A stretch of DNA of 61,303 nucleotides, from positions 1 to 61,303 of the forward strand of contig NZ_JACJPY010000016.1 in NCBI RefSeq assembly GCF_014696345.1. Direction: 5' to 3'. This DNA is from Pseudanabaena cinerea FACHB-1277. GTDB lineage: Bacteria; Cyanobacteriota; Cyanobacteriia; Pseudanabaenales; Pseudanabaenaceae. Numbering within the stretch: the stretch's first letter is position 1; every line of letters begins with the position of its first letter. Positions 46,511-55,702 of the stretch are shown here, one piece after another. A model generated the notes under the pieces. It saw nothing but the letters and a program-made list of their open reading frames with translations, did no database searches and was not told the origin of the DNA. A program made the position numbers and the translations under genes.

Positions 46511-47233
46511 ATGGGGCTAACACTCGAAGCCGTAGCGATCAAAGATCCTATTGGCGATCAGCTTGATTACCAATCAGCAGAATATCGTGATGCCTATAGT
46601 CGCATCAATGCGATCGTGATTGAAGGCGAAGCAGAGGCACATAGTAATTACCTGCAACTTGCAGAACTAATGCCCGACAAATTCACTGAAGACTTAAAAA
46701 GACTGGCAAAAATGGAAGACCGCCACAAAAAAGGCTTTATCGCCTGTGGCAAAAACTTGAGCGTCACTCCCGATATGGACTTTGCCGAAAAGTTCTTTGC
46801 CGAACTCCACAACAATTTCCAAACCGCCTTTGCCATCAAAGATATCGTCACCTGTTTGCTGATCCAATCCCTCATTATCGAGTGCTTTGCGATCGCTGCT
46901 TACAACATTTATATCCCCGTTGCCGATGCTTTTGCCCGCAAGATCACTGAAGGCGTGGTTAAAGACGAATATACGCACCTCAACTTTGGCGAAGTCTGGT
47001 TGCAAAACCATTTTGCCGAATCCAAAGAGCCTCTAGAGCAGGCAAATCGCCAAAATCTGCCCATCGTCTGGCAGATGCTCAACCAAGTCGAAGCCGATGC
47101 CAAGGTCTTGGGCATGGAGAAGGAAGCTCTCGTAGAAGACTTCATGATCCAATATGGCGAAAGCCTAGGCAAAATTGGCTTTAACACTCGCGATATTATG
47201 AGAATGTCGGCAATGGGTTTGGCTGGTGCTTAA
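46511..47233 (+). CDS. ado: Aldehyde-deformylating oxygenase
   Basis: From the ATG at 46511, which has an AAAGAGG ribosome-binding site 6 bases upstream, the protein is 240 residues. It is an all-helical ferritin-like di-iron enzyme. Ligand motifs are visible as [44 protein letters not shown] and [16 protein letters not shown]. It converts fatty aldehydes to alkanes plus formate in the cyanobacterial hydrocarbon pathway, using reduced ferredoxin. Its usual partner aar is the next gene downstream. The N-terminus is about 9 residues longer than in typical 231-residue proteins. Confidence 0.96.
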   Translation: MGLTLEAVAIKDPIGDQLDYQSAEYRDAYSRINAIVIEGEAEAHSNYLQLAELMPDKFTEDLKRLAKMEDRHKKGFIACGKNLSVTPDMDFAEKFFAELHNNFQTAFAIKDIVTCLLIQSLIIECFAIAAYNIYIPVADAFARKITEGVVKDEYTHLNFGEVWLQNHFAESKEPLEQANRQNLPIVWQMLNQVEADAKVLGMEKEALVEDFMIQYGESLGKIGFNTRDIMRMSAMGLAGA

Positions 47234-47237
47234 TGGC

Positions 47238-47513
47238 TTTTAGCTTTTAGCTTTTAGCTTTTAGCTTTTAGCTTTCGGCTTTCGGCTTTTAGCTAACGGC
47301 TAACGGCTAACAGCTAACAGCTAACGGCTAACGGCTAACAGCTAACGGCTAACAGCTAATAGCTAACAGCTACCCCCCTATTCGACAAGGAAATCATAAT
47401 TTCTAAAAACACCTTAGAATTTAATCCCATTAATCCATAAAGCTAACAGCAACAGCCAACAGCTACTTAAAAACAGCTAACAGCTAACAGCTAACAGCTA
47501 ACAGCTAACAAAA
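47238..47513. repeat. Heptad repeat array between ado and aar
   Basis: A first block (47238-47372) consists of continuous 7-base units, TTTTAGC and TTTCGGC, switching to TAACGGC and TAACAGC while keeping the 7-base period. After a 65-base unique spacer and a degenerate set (47440-47466), a second block of TAACAGC units runs 47473-47510. Nearly the whole ado-aar gap is repeat. It resembles the short tandemly repeated (STRR) heptamers of cyanobacteria. Confidence 0.93.
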
Positions 47514-47530
47514 ACTGGTAACTGCAATCA

Positions 47531-48550
47531 ATGTTTGGTCTCATAGGACATCTGACTAGTCTCGAACACGCTCAGTCCGTAGCAAGGGAGTTAGGCTATC
47601 CCGAATATGCCGATCAGGGTTTAGAGTTTTGGTGTAGCGCTCCGCCGCAAATTGTCGATCACATCAAGGTGACAAGTGCCACGGGGCAGCAGATTGAGGG
47701 GGTGTATGTGGAATCCTGTTTCTTACCTGAAATGTTGGCGGGTAGCAAAATTAAAACTGCCATTCGCAAGATTCTGAATGCTATGGCTCATGCCCAAAAG
47801 CATGATGTTGACATTACGGCTTTAGGTGGATTTTCTTCGATTATTTTTGAGAATTTTAATCTCAGTCAGATGTCCAGTGTCCGCAATGTGCAGTTAGAAT
47901 TTAGCCGCTTCACCACAGGCAACACGCACACCGCATACATCATTTGTCGCCAGATCGAGGAGGCAAGCCGTAAATTTGGCATTGATCTAGCCAAAGCCAC
48001 CGTGACTGTCTGCGGTGCAACTGGCGACATTGGTAGCGCCGTCTGTCGCTGGATCGATGCCCGTTTAAATATAAAAGATCTATTGCTAGTGGCAAGAAAT
48101 CAAGAGCGTCTGCAAGAGTTGCAAGGACAACTCGGGCGCGGCAAGGTGCTAAGCATGGATGAAGCATTACCCCAGTCGGACATTATTGTGTGGGTGGCGA
48201 GTATGGCTAAGGGCATGGCGATCGATGCCAAAACCCTGAAGCGCCCCTGCATCCTCATTGATGGCGGCTATCCCAAAAATATGAATACATTAGTGCAGGA
48301 AGATGGCATTCATGTGATCAATGGCGGCATCGTGGAGCATAGTCTCGACATTGATTGGAAAATCATGAAAATCGTGAATATGTCGGCTCCTGCCCGTCAG
48401 CTTTTTGCTTGTTTTGCGGAGGCGATGCTATTGGAGTTTGAGGGCTGGCATACTAATTTTTCATGGGGGCGCAATCAAATCACCCTTGAAAATATGGACA
48501 AGATCGGTGCGGTATCAATCAAGCATGGGTTTAGACCTTTGATCGGTTAA
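47531..48550 (+). CDS. aar: Long-chain acyl-[acyl-carrier-protein] reductase
   Basis: The 339-residue protein starts [20 protein letters not shown], the standard AAR opening. An active-site Cys lies in [11 protein letters not shown] or in ESCFLPEML, and the nucleotide-binding site is [16 protein letters not shown]. It reduces acyl-ACP to fatty aldehyde with NADPH, feeding ADO. It lies 297 bases after ado on the same strand. A very strong hairpin begins at its stop codon. Confidence 0.97.
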   Translation: MFGLIGHLTSLEHAQSVARELGYPEYADQGLEFWCSAPPQIVDHIKVTSATGQQIEGVYVESCFLPEMLAGSKIKTAIRKILNAMAHAQKHDVDITALGGFSSIIFENFNLSQMSSVRNVQLEFSRFTTGNTHTAYIICRQIEEASRKFGIDLAKATVTVCGATGDIGSAVCRWIDARLNIKDLLLVARNQERLQELQGQLGRGKVLSMDEALPQSDIIVWVASMAKGMAIDAKTLKRPCILIDGGYPKNMNTLVQEDGIHVINGGIVEHSLDIDWKIMKIVNMSAPARQLFACFAEAMLLEFEGWHTNFSWGRNQITLENMDKIGAVSIKHGFRPLIG

Positions 48551-48602
48551 AAACCAAAAAGCGATGGGACGGGCTTCGCCCGTCCCATCGCTTTTTGGTT
48601 TT
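48549..48602 (+). terminator. Very strong intrinsic terminator of aar
   Basis: A 24-base perfect stem (AAACCAAAAAGCGATGGGACGGGC on the left in two parts, loop TTC) starts at the aar stop codon and is followed by TTTTA. Confidence 0.93.
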
Positions 48603-48709
48603 ATAGTCGTAAAATCTCTCTTACAGTGGTTTACAGGACAGGCGATCGCTGCCAAATTAAGAACTAGACAATCTAAAGCGATCGCCGAAAATCAACCCAG
48701 CAATCAACT

Positions 48710-49489
48710 ATGTACCTAACTTGGCTAGACAGTAACTCTTGGCTCATTGAGATCGCAGGCAAACGCATCTTGCTAGATCCTTGGCTGGTGGGCGCATTGA
48801 TGTTTGGTAAAGCCGACTGGTTTTTTAAATCTGAACGTCGCACCCAGCGCCAAATTCCCGCCAATATTGATCTAATCCTGCTATCCCAAGGGCTGCCCGA
48901 TCATGCCCATCTGCCAACCCTGCAACAACTCGATCGCCAAATTCCTGTGGTGGCTTCCCCTAGCGCCGCAAAACTGGTGCAGCAATTGGGCTATGCAGAG
49001 GTGACAGCGCTCCAGCATGGCGAATTATTTAATATGCCCAATCTATTAACGATCCTAGCCGTGACAGGATCGCCCACTGGCCCTACGACCGTGGAGAATG
49101 GCTATATTATTCGGGATCTCACCAGCGATCGCTCAATCTATTACGAACCCCACGGCTATCACGACAAAAACTTAAAGGATTTTGCCCCCATTGACGTGGT
49201 GATCACTCCCACCATCGATCTAAAATTGCCTCTGATCGGCACGGTGATCAAAGGACAACAGGGGGCTGTGCAAGTCGCAAAATGCCTACAGCCACAGGTG
49301 ATCATCCCCACTGCCGCAGGAGGTGATATTACCTTTAGTGGGTTATTGCTGAAGTTTTTGCAAGCGGAAGGCTCGGTGGCTACATTGCGATCGCTATTTG
49401 CCGCCAACAATATCAACACCAAAGTTCTTGAGCCTAAGCCTTGGGAGCGCTTTGAAGTGCCTTTACCGCAATTGCTGAATTTGTCCTAG
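48710..49489 (+). CDS. Metallo-beta-lactamase-fold protein with reduced metal motif
   Basis: The 259-residue protein starts MYLTWLDSNSWLIEIAGKRI with DPWL, as in the UPF0173-type MBL fold, and has VVITPTIDLKLP later. The usual HxHxDH metal motif reads SQGLPDHAH here, so two of the metal ligands are missing while Asp-His remain. I recall the SQGLxDHAH form as shared by cyanobacterial relatives, so it is probably a family trait and not decay. Catalytic activity is uncertain. It is followed 16 bases later by a small hypothetical gene, so the two are likely co-transcribed. Confidence 0.8.
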   Translation: MYLTWLDSNSWLIEIAGKRILLDPWLVGALMFGKADWFFKSERRTQRQIPANIDLILLSQGLPDHAHLPTLQQLDRQIPVVASPSAAKLVQQLGYAEVTALQHGELFNMPNLLTILAVTGSPTGPTTVENGYIIRDLTSDRSIYYEPHGYHDKNLKDFAPIDVVITPTIDLKLPLIGTVIKGQQGAVQVAKCLQPQVIIPTAAGGDITFSGLLLKFLQAEGSVATLRSLFAANNINTKVLEPKPWERFEVPLPQLLNLS

Positions 49490-49505
49490 TCCACTCGTAC
49501 ACTTG

Positions 49506-49871
49506 ATGGAAAATTATCCCCATGCACCAAGCGGAACTCCTGCTGAAACAGTTGCCCTCGCATTTGCAAGGGCGCTGATAGATCGAGAATATTTGCAAGC
49601 GCATCACATGACTACCGATGAGTTTCAATCTCAATGTTCTTGCCCAGATATGCAGCAACATTTTGAAGCGATCGCGCCAATCGATGGGTTTGCAATTCCT
49701 CAGATCGAGATAGTTTTGGTCATGGATGATTGGTCACATAAATTACCTAATGATTTGCAGTGGATCTATGTTGCGATCGCTGGAGAATTCTATTCAGAGG
49801 CGATCGCTGTAGTCGTTGCTGATGGACAGGAAACCCTCAAGATTCGCTCAGTGGAATGGGGAAGACCTTAG
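49506..49871 (+). CDS. Small hypothetical protein, possible NTF2-like fold
   Basis: The ATG at 49506 (121 residues) is preferred over the overlapping TTG at 49503. The sequence has an N-terminal helix (TPAETVALAFARALIDREYL), then MTTDEFQS and a set of strands (IEIVLVMDDW, WIYVAIAGEFYSEAIAVVVA, TLKIRSVEWGRP). The helix-then-sheet order suggests an NTF2-like or cystatin-like fold, but I do not recognise the family. It follows the MBL-fold gene closely and may act with it. It is convergent with the cyclase gene. Confidence 0.65.
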   Translation: MENYPHAPSGTPAETVALAFARALIDREYLQAHHMTTDEFQSQCSCPDMQQHFEAIAPIDGFAIPQIEIVLVMDDWSHKLPNDLQWIYVAIAGEFYSEAIAVVVADGQETLKIRSVEWGRP

Positions 49872-49944
49872 AGCCATAAACATTGCTGATGACAACGCTT
49901 GCGAAGATTTCCCACACTTTTGTGGGCGAACCTCTTACAATCGG

Positions 49945-52900
49945 CTACTTTAGGACTAAACTGGGCAACTCTAAACTTGGGGCGATAATGGGAGAGGGTC
50001 TATTTTTGCGATCTAGGAGCATATAGGTGTCCATCTCGCCACGCCCCTTGATAAAGACTTTGCCACGATGCCAGAAATCATATTTATCCTTGAGCAGTTC
50101 GTAAGTGGCGGTAGTAACTTGGATACCCCCCGCTAAACCGTGAGATTCCATGCGGCTTGCCACATTCACCGCATCCCCCCATAGATCATAGATAAATTTG
50201 CGAATACCGATTACTCCAGCCACCACTGAACCTGTATTAATGCCAATTCGCAATCGAAAAGCATCCTGATCGTTTCTCATAAATTTAGCGATCGCCCTTT
50301 GCATAGAAATTGCCATTTCGGCGATCGCCTCCGCATGATCGTCCCTTGCAGTAGGGAGTCCACCCACCACCATATAGGAATCACCAATGGTTTTAATTTT
50401 TTCTAAGCCCAATTGATCGGCAAGCAGATCAAAGGAGGAGAAAATTTCATTGAGCATATGCACTAATAGCTGGGGAGAAACTTGGCTAGAGAGGGTGGTG
50501 AAATCGACAATATCGGCGAATAGAATCGTCACATTGTCAGAACGGGAGGCGATCGCACTGCTACCCGACTTTAATTGATGTACGATCGCCTGCGGCAAAA
50601 TATTCAGCAAGAGATTCTCAGATTTTTCCTGTTCCGCCTTGAGCGCCTGTTCTGACTGCTTGCGCTCCGTAATATCCTGCACTAGTCCTTCGTAGGAGAT
50701 CAAATTGCCATTGGCATCATAATTGGCTGTGGCATTAATCAGTAGCCAAATGATCGAGCGATCGCGCCTATAGGCAAGGGCTTCAAACCCTGTAACTGCA
50801 CCATTGGTGATAATCTGCTGGCGAAACTCTTGCCAGCGCTCTGGCTCCACAAATAAGCGTTGGCAGTCACCCGCAATCTCCGTCAATAATGCCGCAGAAG
50901 ACTCATAGCCATAGATTTTGGCGAGGGCGGGGTTGGCGTTGGTATAGCAACCATCGGGCTGCGCCTGAAATATCCCCTCGATCGCGTGTTCAAAGATACT
51001 GCGATATTTTTCTTCAGCTTCCCGCAAAGACTCCTCCGTTGCCTTTTGATGTGTAATATCGACAATGACCCCATCCCAAACCGTATCCCCTAATTCATTG
51101 AGGTGAGGCTGAGAAATAATTCGCACCCATTTTACTTTTTCAAACAGACTCGATACCCGATATTCATGCTCAAAAAAGCCCAAGGTTTCCGCCGATCGCC
51201 GCACCAATTCATTCAGCTCAGCCCGATCCTCTGGATGCGCCATATCAAACACCCATTCAAAATGCTCATAAAAATCTTCAACCGATATGCCAAAAATTTC
51301 ATGGGTGCGGGGGCTAATATAGGGCATCGATACTTCGCCATTAGCTTGTAAGACAGCACGGTACACCACCCCAGGGATGTTATCGGCGATCGCCGAAAAT
51401 CGCTGTTGGCTCTCCCGCAACAAGATTTCTGCCTGTTGGCGATCCGCCGCCTCATTTTGCAAGCGCTTGATCGTTTTTTGTAACTGCTGTGTGCGTTGCT
51501 CAATGCGTTGCTCCAATAGCTCATTGGTCTCCCGCAGTGCCGCCTCCATATTCAGCAAATCCGCCTGTACCTTCAGCAAGCGCTGATTGGCTTTAAACAG
51601 CTTGGACATCGCTGCACGGGTGATTTCAGGAGCGAGTTGATTGCGTCCCTTGCCACGACCGCGCATTAAAAGCTGGGTAATTGTAGACTCTAGATCCTGA
51701 GCATCGCGCTCTAGTTGCCAACCCTGCTGAATATCTTGACTAATTGCCCCCAACATCTCTATGACAATCGTGGCATTTTGGGACTCAAGATTCTCTGCGC
51801 CCAACCAAGGCTGGGGCTTGATCGGCTCAATGGTATAGATGACCTCTAGTTTGCCGAGATCGCTAATTTTTGCTAGGCGGCAAGCTGTATGCAGATGATG
51901 ATTGCGATCGCCCACCACCTTACCCACAGGGGCAAAATATCTCTGTTCAGAGAAGGCTTGTTTAACAGATTCTAAATCTAGGGATTGGGCAGATTCGATC
52001 GCCTGTTTCCATAAAAACACCTGCGTATAGGCCGACTGCATTGCCGCATTCACCGCCAAATCGCTGCCATTCTGCCCCAGCCAGATCCTTACCTTTTGCA
52101 AAAAATCTAGATTTTGAGGGCTGTCAAGACTTTGAAAGTAATTGGCACTCACAAAATGTCCTGCAATTGCCTCTGGATCAATATCAATATTCTGTAATTC
52201 GGCGGGGATTGTCCTTCGCCAAAATTGCTGGATCTCGACCTCACTCAAGCAGGACGACAGCACTGGGATTTGTTGGGCATTGATCCCTGCGGCGGCATAT
52301 TGAGCTAAAAAGGCGATCGCACTAGTTGGCGCTAAGGTGCTAATTACCAGGTCAGGATTGCTGCGCTTAATTTTGGCGATGGTTTCGCCATAGTTGGCTT
52401 GATTGCAAGGCAGACAGTCTTCGCGGATCAGCGTTCCCTGCTGTTGCTTAAGCTGAGCGCGAATTACTTTATTGACAATGCGTGAATAAATGCTTTCTGA
52501 GCCAACCAAATAAACGCGATCGCCACAATTTTGCAATAGCCAACTAACCGCAGGTTGCACCACCTGATTAGGGCAGGCTCCTGTGTAAAACACATTTTTA
52601 GAAAATTCTAATCCCTCATAGGCGTAGGGATACCAAAGCTGCCCCTGATATTTTTCTAGTATCGGGATAATGGCTTTACGCGATGCCGAGGCGCTTCCCC
52701 CAAACAAATACTTGATCCCTAATTCTTCAACTAGATACTTGATCTGGAGGTCATGGTTGCCATCGTATGCCGCCATGTCAAGTACCAATGGCTCAATGGA
52801 TCTACCCAGCAAACCGCCCGACTGATTGATCTCGGCGATCGCCATCAGCGTAATTTCCTTAACCAGTGTCTCCGCAATATTCGCCCCACCGCGCCAAAGA

Positions 52901-52983
52901 TTGACCACACCTACTGGGATGACTGCGCTACCATGCAACCTTGGATTCGCATCTACATTCAAGGAATCAGCCTCTAGATACAT
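49945..52983 (-). CDS. Adenylate cyclase with N-terminal AmiC/UrtA-like ligand-binding domain and PAS domains
   Basis: I start at the ATG at 52983 (1012 residues), with AAGGAG 11 bases upstream; a GTG at 52995 would overlap that site. Residues about 10-400 are a Peripla_BP_5/AmiC-like domain (IPVGVVNLWRGGANIAET, LVLDMAAYDGNHDLQIKYLV, LFGGSASASRKAIIPIL). No signal peptide or membrane helix is present, so this domain is cytoplasmic. A coiled coil (about 450-530), two PAS/PAC units (about 535-790) and a class III cyclase domain (about 830-1000) follow. Catalytic features are the metal Asp in LFADIVDFT, Lys in LEKIKTIGDSYM and Asp in YDLWGDAVNVASRME. Lys plus Asp specify ATP, so it should make cAMP. 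The ligand may be an amide or urea-like compound (inference). Confidence 0.9.
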   Translation of the reverse strand: MYLEADSLNVDANPRLHGSAVIPVGVVNLWRGGANIAETLVKEITLMAIAEINQSGGLLGRSIEPLVLDMAAYDGNHDLQIKYLVEELGIKYLFGGSASASRKAIIPILEKYQGQLWYPYAYEGLEFSKNVFYTGACPNQVVQPAVSWLLQNCGDRVYLVGSESIYSRIVNKVIRAQLKQQQGTLIREDCLPCNQANYGETIAKIKRSNPDLVISTLAPTSAIAFLAQYAAAGINAQQIPVLSSCLSEVEIQQFWRRTIPAELQNIDIDPEAIAGHFVSANYFQSLDSPQNLDFLQKVRIWLGQNGSDLAVNAAMQSAYTQVFLWKQAIESAQSLDLESVKQAFSEQRYFAPVGKVVGDRNHHLHTACRLAKISDLGKLEVIYTIEPIKPQPWLGAENLESQNATIVIEMLGAISQDIQQGWQLERDAQDLESTITQLLMRGRGKGRNQLAPEITRAAMSKLFKANQRLLKVQADLLNMEAALRETNELLEQRIEQRTQQLQKTIKRLQNEAADRQQAEILLRESQQRFSAIADNIPGVVYRAVLQANGEVSMPYISPRTHEIFGISVEDFYEHFEWVFDMAHPEDRAELNELVRRSAETLGFFEHEYRVSSLFEKVKWVRIISQPHLNELGDTVWDGVIVDITHQKATEESLREAEEKYRSIFEHAIEGIFQAQPDGCYTNANPALAKIYGYESSAALLTEIAGDCQRLFVEPERWQEFRQQIITNGAVTGFEALAYRRDRSIIWLLINATANYDANGNLISYEGLVQDITERKQSEQALKAEQEKSENLLLNILPQAIVHQLKSGSSAIASRSDNVTILFADIVDFTTLSSQVSPQLLVHMLNEIFSSFDLLADQLGLEKIKTIGDSYMVVGGLPTARDDHAEAIAEMAISMQRAIAKFMRNDQDAFRLRIGINTGSVVAGVIGIRKFIYDLWGDAVNVASRMESHGLAGGIQVTTATYELLKDKYDFWHRGKVFIKGRGEMDTYMLLDRKNRPSPIIAPSLELPSLVLK

Positions 52984-53025
52984 GGTCGACGACACTCCTT
53001 GTCCATTCTCTCAGTCGAATTACTA

Positions 53026-53078
53026 TAGAGAAATTTTTTGAGAGCGCGGCAATGCCACGATCTCAGAAAATTTCTCTA
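53026..53078. terminator. AT-rich hairpin between kinase and cyclase genes
   Basis: Arms TAGAGAAATTTTTTGAGA and TCTCAGAAAATTTCTCTA pair with two mismatches. It lies between two minus-strand genes, so it can end the kinase transcript. A strong T-run is lacking. Confidence 0.45.
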
Positions 53079-53152
53079 GATTTTGATTTCGGAAAAATTG
53101 CTATGGCATTGGCTCGTTGATGTTATCAAATCTAGCTTGATTTATAGCATAT

Positions 53153-55540
53153 CTAGTTCGGCGAAATGGCGGAAATTCCTGACCGAACGGCTTCGGAAAT
53201 TGACTGATATAGAGTTAATAAGACCGCAGCGCGATCGCTTTCAACCCGCTCAACATTAATATTGGCGCATTCCCATAGGCTCAGTTTCCAGAAACGGCTT
53301 TGTAACCAAGCAATTTCGGCGATCGCTGAGCGCGTGATAATTAAAATTGGTAATCCCGCCAAAATATCCAAGTTGCTAATAATTTCTAAATGGCTTAACA
53401 GTAATTGACTATCCCCATCTAATACAAATAAATCAGGCTGCCAAATTTTCGAGAGAATATCCCCCTGCTCCAAGCCCTCCGCCTCTAGTAAACAATGCCC
53501 AAGATCCTGCAACAAACCAATCGTGCCATCCCCAAAATTATGTTGCAGATACATCACCTTCAAAGACTTAGGCGGCATCACATAACTGGGCAGAAATCTA
53601 CCTAAATCCGTGGCATTAATTGGCTTTAACAAAATTCCATCCGCCTGATGGATCGTCATCTTCGGTTCATCTGCCCGCTTCATGATCACCACCCGAATAT
53701 GTTTCGTCAAATGATCGCCCTTCAGCAAAGCCAATACATCCCAGCCAGAAAGCATTGGCATATCAGGACTCAGCAGAATCAGGCAGGGTTGTAACCTGCG
53801 GGCTTTTTCTAGCGCCTCCGTCCCTGATCGCGCAATTACCACCTGATAGTCTAACTCCGAGAGCGTATGACGCAGCCAATCTACCACCTCCGTTGCTGTC
53901 TCCACCACCAAGATCAACCGACTTTGGGGCTTAGGAGTCCAGCCTGATTTTGTCGATGATTCAGGACGCTCAGGTGGTAATAGAATTGTAAATTGACTCC
54001 CCACATCCACCTGCGACACAAAGGTAATGTCCCCACCATGCAGTCGGGCAAGATGGCGGGTCAGCAATAGACTAGAGCCAGTGCCTTCAAAACGGCGAGT
54101 CAAGACATTTTCCATCTGTTGAAATTTTTGGAAAACCAAACTCTGTTTTTCCTCAGGGATGCCAATGCCCTGATCCCATACCGTAATTGCTAGCCAGCCT
54201 TCCCACCACCGCACTTTGATCCCAATTTGTGGTGATAGTGGCGGCAAATCTTCTACTAAATCCGATGGTGAAAAACTAAATTTGAAGGCATTGGATAATA
54301 AATTGACGAGCATTTGTTGCAAGCGCACCTCATCGGCGGCGATCGTTTTGATACTCGGATCGATATCTAATGAAATGTCTAGCTCCCAGTCTTCATCAAA
54401 GTGATAGTTGCGCCCAATGGTCGAGTCTTGGTGAATTAGCCTTTGTAATTGCTGAATACTTTTTTGGCAAACCTCTTTAACTGAGATCGTCTCCACATAT
54501 AGCTCCAACTGACCTGATTCCGCCTTGGCAAGATCAAAAATATTATCGATAATCGCCACCAGTTGCCGCCCGCTCTGGTGGATCATTTTTACATAGCGAC
54601 TTTGGCGATCGTTTAATGCCCCAAAGGTATTGTTGCTCAGGAGGCTGGCAATGCCAATTACTGAGGTTAGGGGAGTTTTGAGTTCATGGTTAATGCAGGT
54701 CAAAAATTCATCCTTGACCCGACTTAAGCCCGATAGCTCTTGGGCAAGATTTTTTTGGGCGGTAATGTCGTAGGCGATCGCCAAGTCTAAACCCTGCAAA
54801 CTACCCTGTAAAGCCACAGTAATCACCTGCCAAGTCAAGGCTTTGCCATCGGTGGTGCAAAATTGATAGGAGATCGCTTGGTTTGAGGGTAGTAAAGAAG
54901 AATCTGCTGTCTGTTGATCCGTACTTTGATCCGATCTGCCATCAAGACCTGAATGTTCTTGAGTCGTTAGAGGCTTGGGGTGTGCGGACAAACTATCATA
55001 AAGACTATTGCGCCATGCGGCGTTCATACCCACCACCTCCCCCTGCCGATCGCATACCATCACAGGTAGGGGCAGTTGATAAACCAATGGCAATAGTAAT
55101 GAATCCACCGAAGGACTTTGACTATGCTCCGACTCGTATAGCGATCGCCACAACTGATGCACTTCCAACAAGGCTGTAAACCGACCTTGGCGATCGACCA
55201 AAGCCCACATTGGGGCAGAATGCCGATATTGCGTAATTCTTTCTAAAAAAGCTGCCACTGTCATCGAAAAGGCGATCGCTGGTAAAGGCTCTAGATCGAT
55301 ATCCTCAATCAAAACCGCAGGCGCAGCAAACTGGAGGCGATCTTCCAGAGATTGCCAATTTAATAAACATCTAGGGCTGAACAAACCACGAGGTTGTTCC
55401 TGCTCGTCCAGCACCACCACATTAGCCCAACCCTTTTTTAGCAAGTCTAATGCTGCGGTAGTGGGACTCGTCAATCGGCAAATTGCCACCAAAGACTGTC
55501 CATATATTTCTAAAGACTGATTTAAGACGAGGGAATCCAT
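53153..55540 (-). CDS. Hybrid sensor kinase CBS-PAS-HisKA-HATPase-pseudoreceiver, divergent from kaiABC
   Basis: The ATG at 55540 (795 residues) starts MDSLVLNQSLEIYGQSL; a TTG at 55558 is less likely. Residues about 10-130 look like a CBS pair (TTAALDLLKKGWANVVVLDE). A PAS domain follows, then HisKA with His in TCINHELKTPLTSVIG and an HATPase (NLLSNAFKF, DQGIGIPEEK, a GTGSSLLLTRHLA G2 variant). The receiver-like domain (about 550-665) has VVETATE in place of the acidic pair and Ser in LILLSPDMPM where the phosphoacceptor Asp belongs, with Lys kept in LLKPI: a pseudoreceiver like that of CikA. A second degenerate receiver-like segment ends the protein. There is no membrane helix and no GAF domain. 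Its start is 162 bases from kaiA, divergent, so a clock link is plausible. Confidence 0.88.
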   Translation of the reverse strand: MDSLVLNQSLEIYGQSLVAICRLTSPTTAALDLLKKGWANVVVLDEQEQPRGLFSPRCLLNWQSLEDRLQFAAPAVLIEDIDLEPLPAIAFSMTVAAFLERITQYRHSAPMWALVDRQGRFTALLEVHQLWRSLYESEHSQSPSVDSLLLPLVYQLPLPVMVCDRQGEVVGMNAAWRNSLYDSLSAHPKPLTTQEHSGLDGRSDQSTDQQTADSSLLPSNQAISYQFCTTDGKALTWQVITVALQGSLQGLDLAIAYDITAQKNLAQELSGLSRVKDEFLTCINHELKTPLTSVIGIASLLSNNTFGALNDRQSRYVKMIHQSGRQLVAIIDNIFDLAKAESGQLELYVETISVKEVCQKSIQQLQRLIHQDSTIGRNYHFDEDWELDISLDIDPSIKTIAADEVRLQQMLVNLLSNAFKFSFSPSDLVEDLPPLSPQIGIKVRWWEGWLAITVWDQGIGIPEEKQSLVFQKFQQMENVLTRRFEGTGSSLLLTRHLARLHGGDITFVSQVDVGSQFTILLPPERPESSTKSGWTPKPQSRLILVVETATEVVDWLRHTLSELDYQVVIARSGTEALEKARRLQPCLILLSPDMPMLSGWDVLALLKGDHLTKHIRVVIMKRADEPKMTIHQADGILLKPINATDLGRFLPSYVMPPKSLKVMYLQHNFGDGTIGLLQDLGHCLLEAEGLEQGDILSKIWQPDLFVLDGDSQLLLSHLEIISNLDILAGLPILIITRSAIAEIAWLQSRFWKLSLWECANINVERVESDRAAVLLTLYQSISEAVRSGISAISPN

Positions 55541-55702
55541 AGTCCGAAACCCTGACAAGCTAAAGTTAGTAAGTATTGCCTGTCACTAACCACTTACAAA
55601 TTATTATGTATAGTGCAATCATCAATCTCACATGATTTCGCAACTTCAATGCGAAAATAAACCTTAAGATCATCCAAAAGCCATTCTAACCACCAATAGC
55701 CC
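55541..55702. promoter_or_regulatory. Divergent promoter region of the hybrid kinase and kaiA
   Basis: This 162-base gap must contain promoters in both directions. TATAGT at about 55608-55613, within TTATGTATAGTGC, is a possible -10 for kaiA. No clear operator is seen. Confidence 0.35.

Noticed and set aside
47238-47513. CRISPR array between ado and aar
   Set aside because: The period is 7 bases, with no unique spacers of 30 or more bases, so it is a heptad tandem repeat.
53153-55540. True CikA or SasA
   Set aside because: It lacks the GAF domain of CikA and the KaiB-like sensor of SasA; only the pseudoreceiver and position suggest a clock role.
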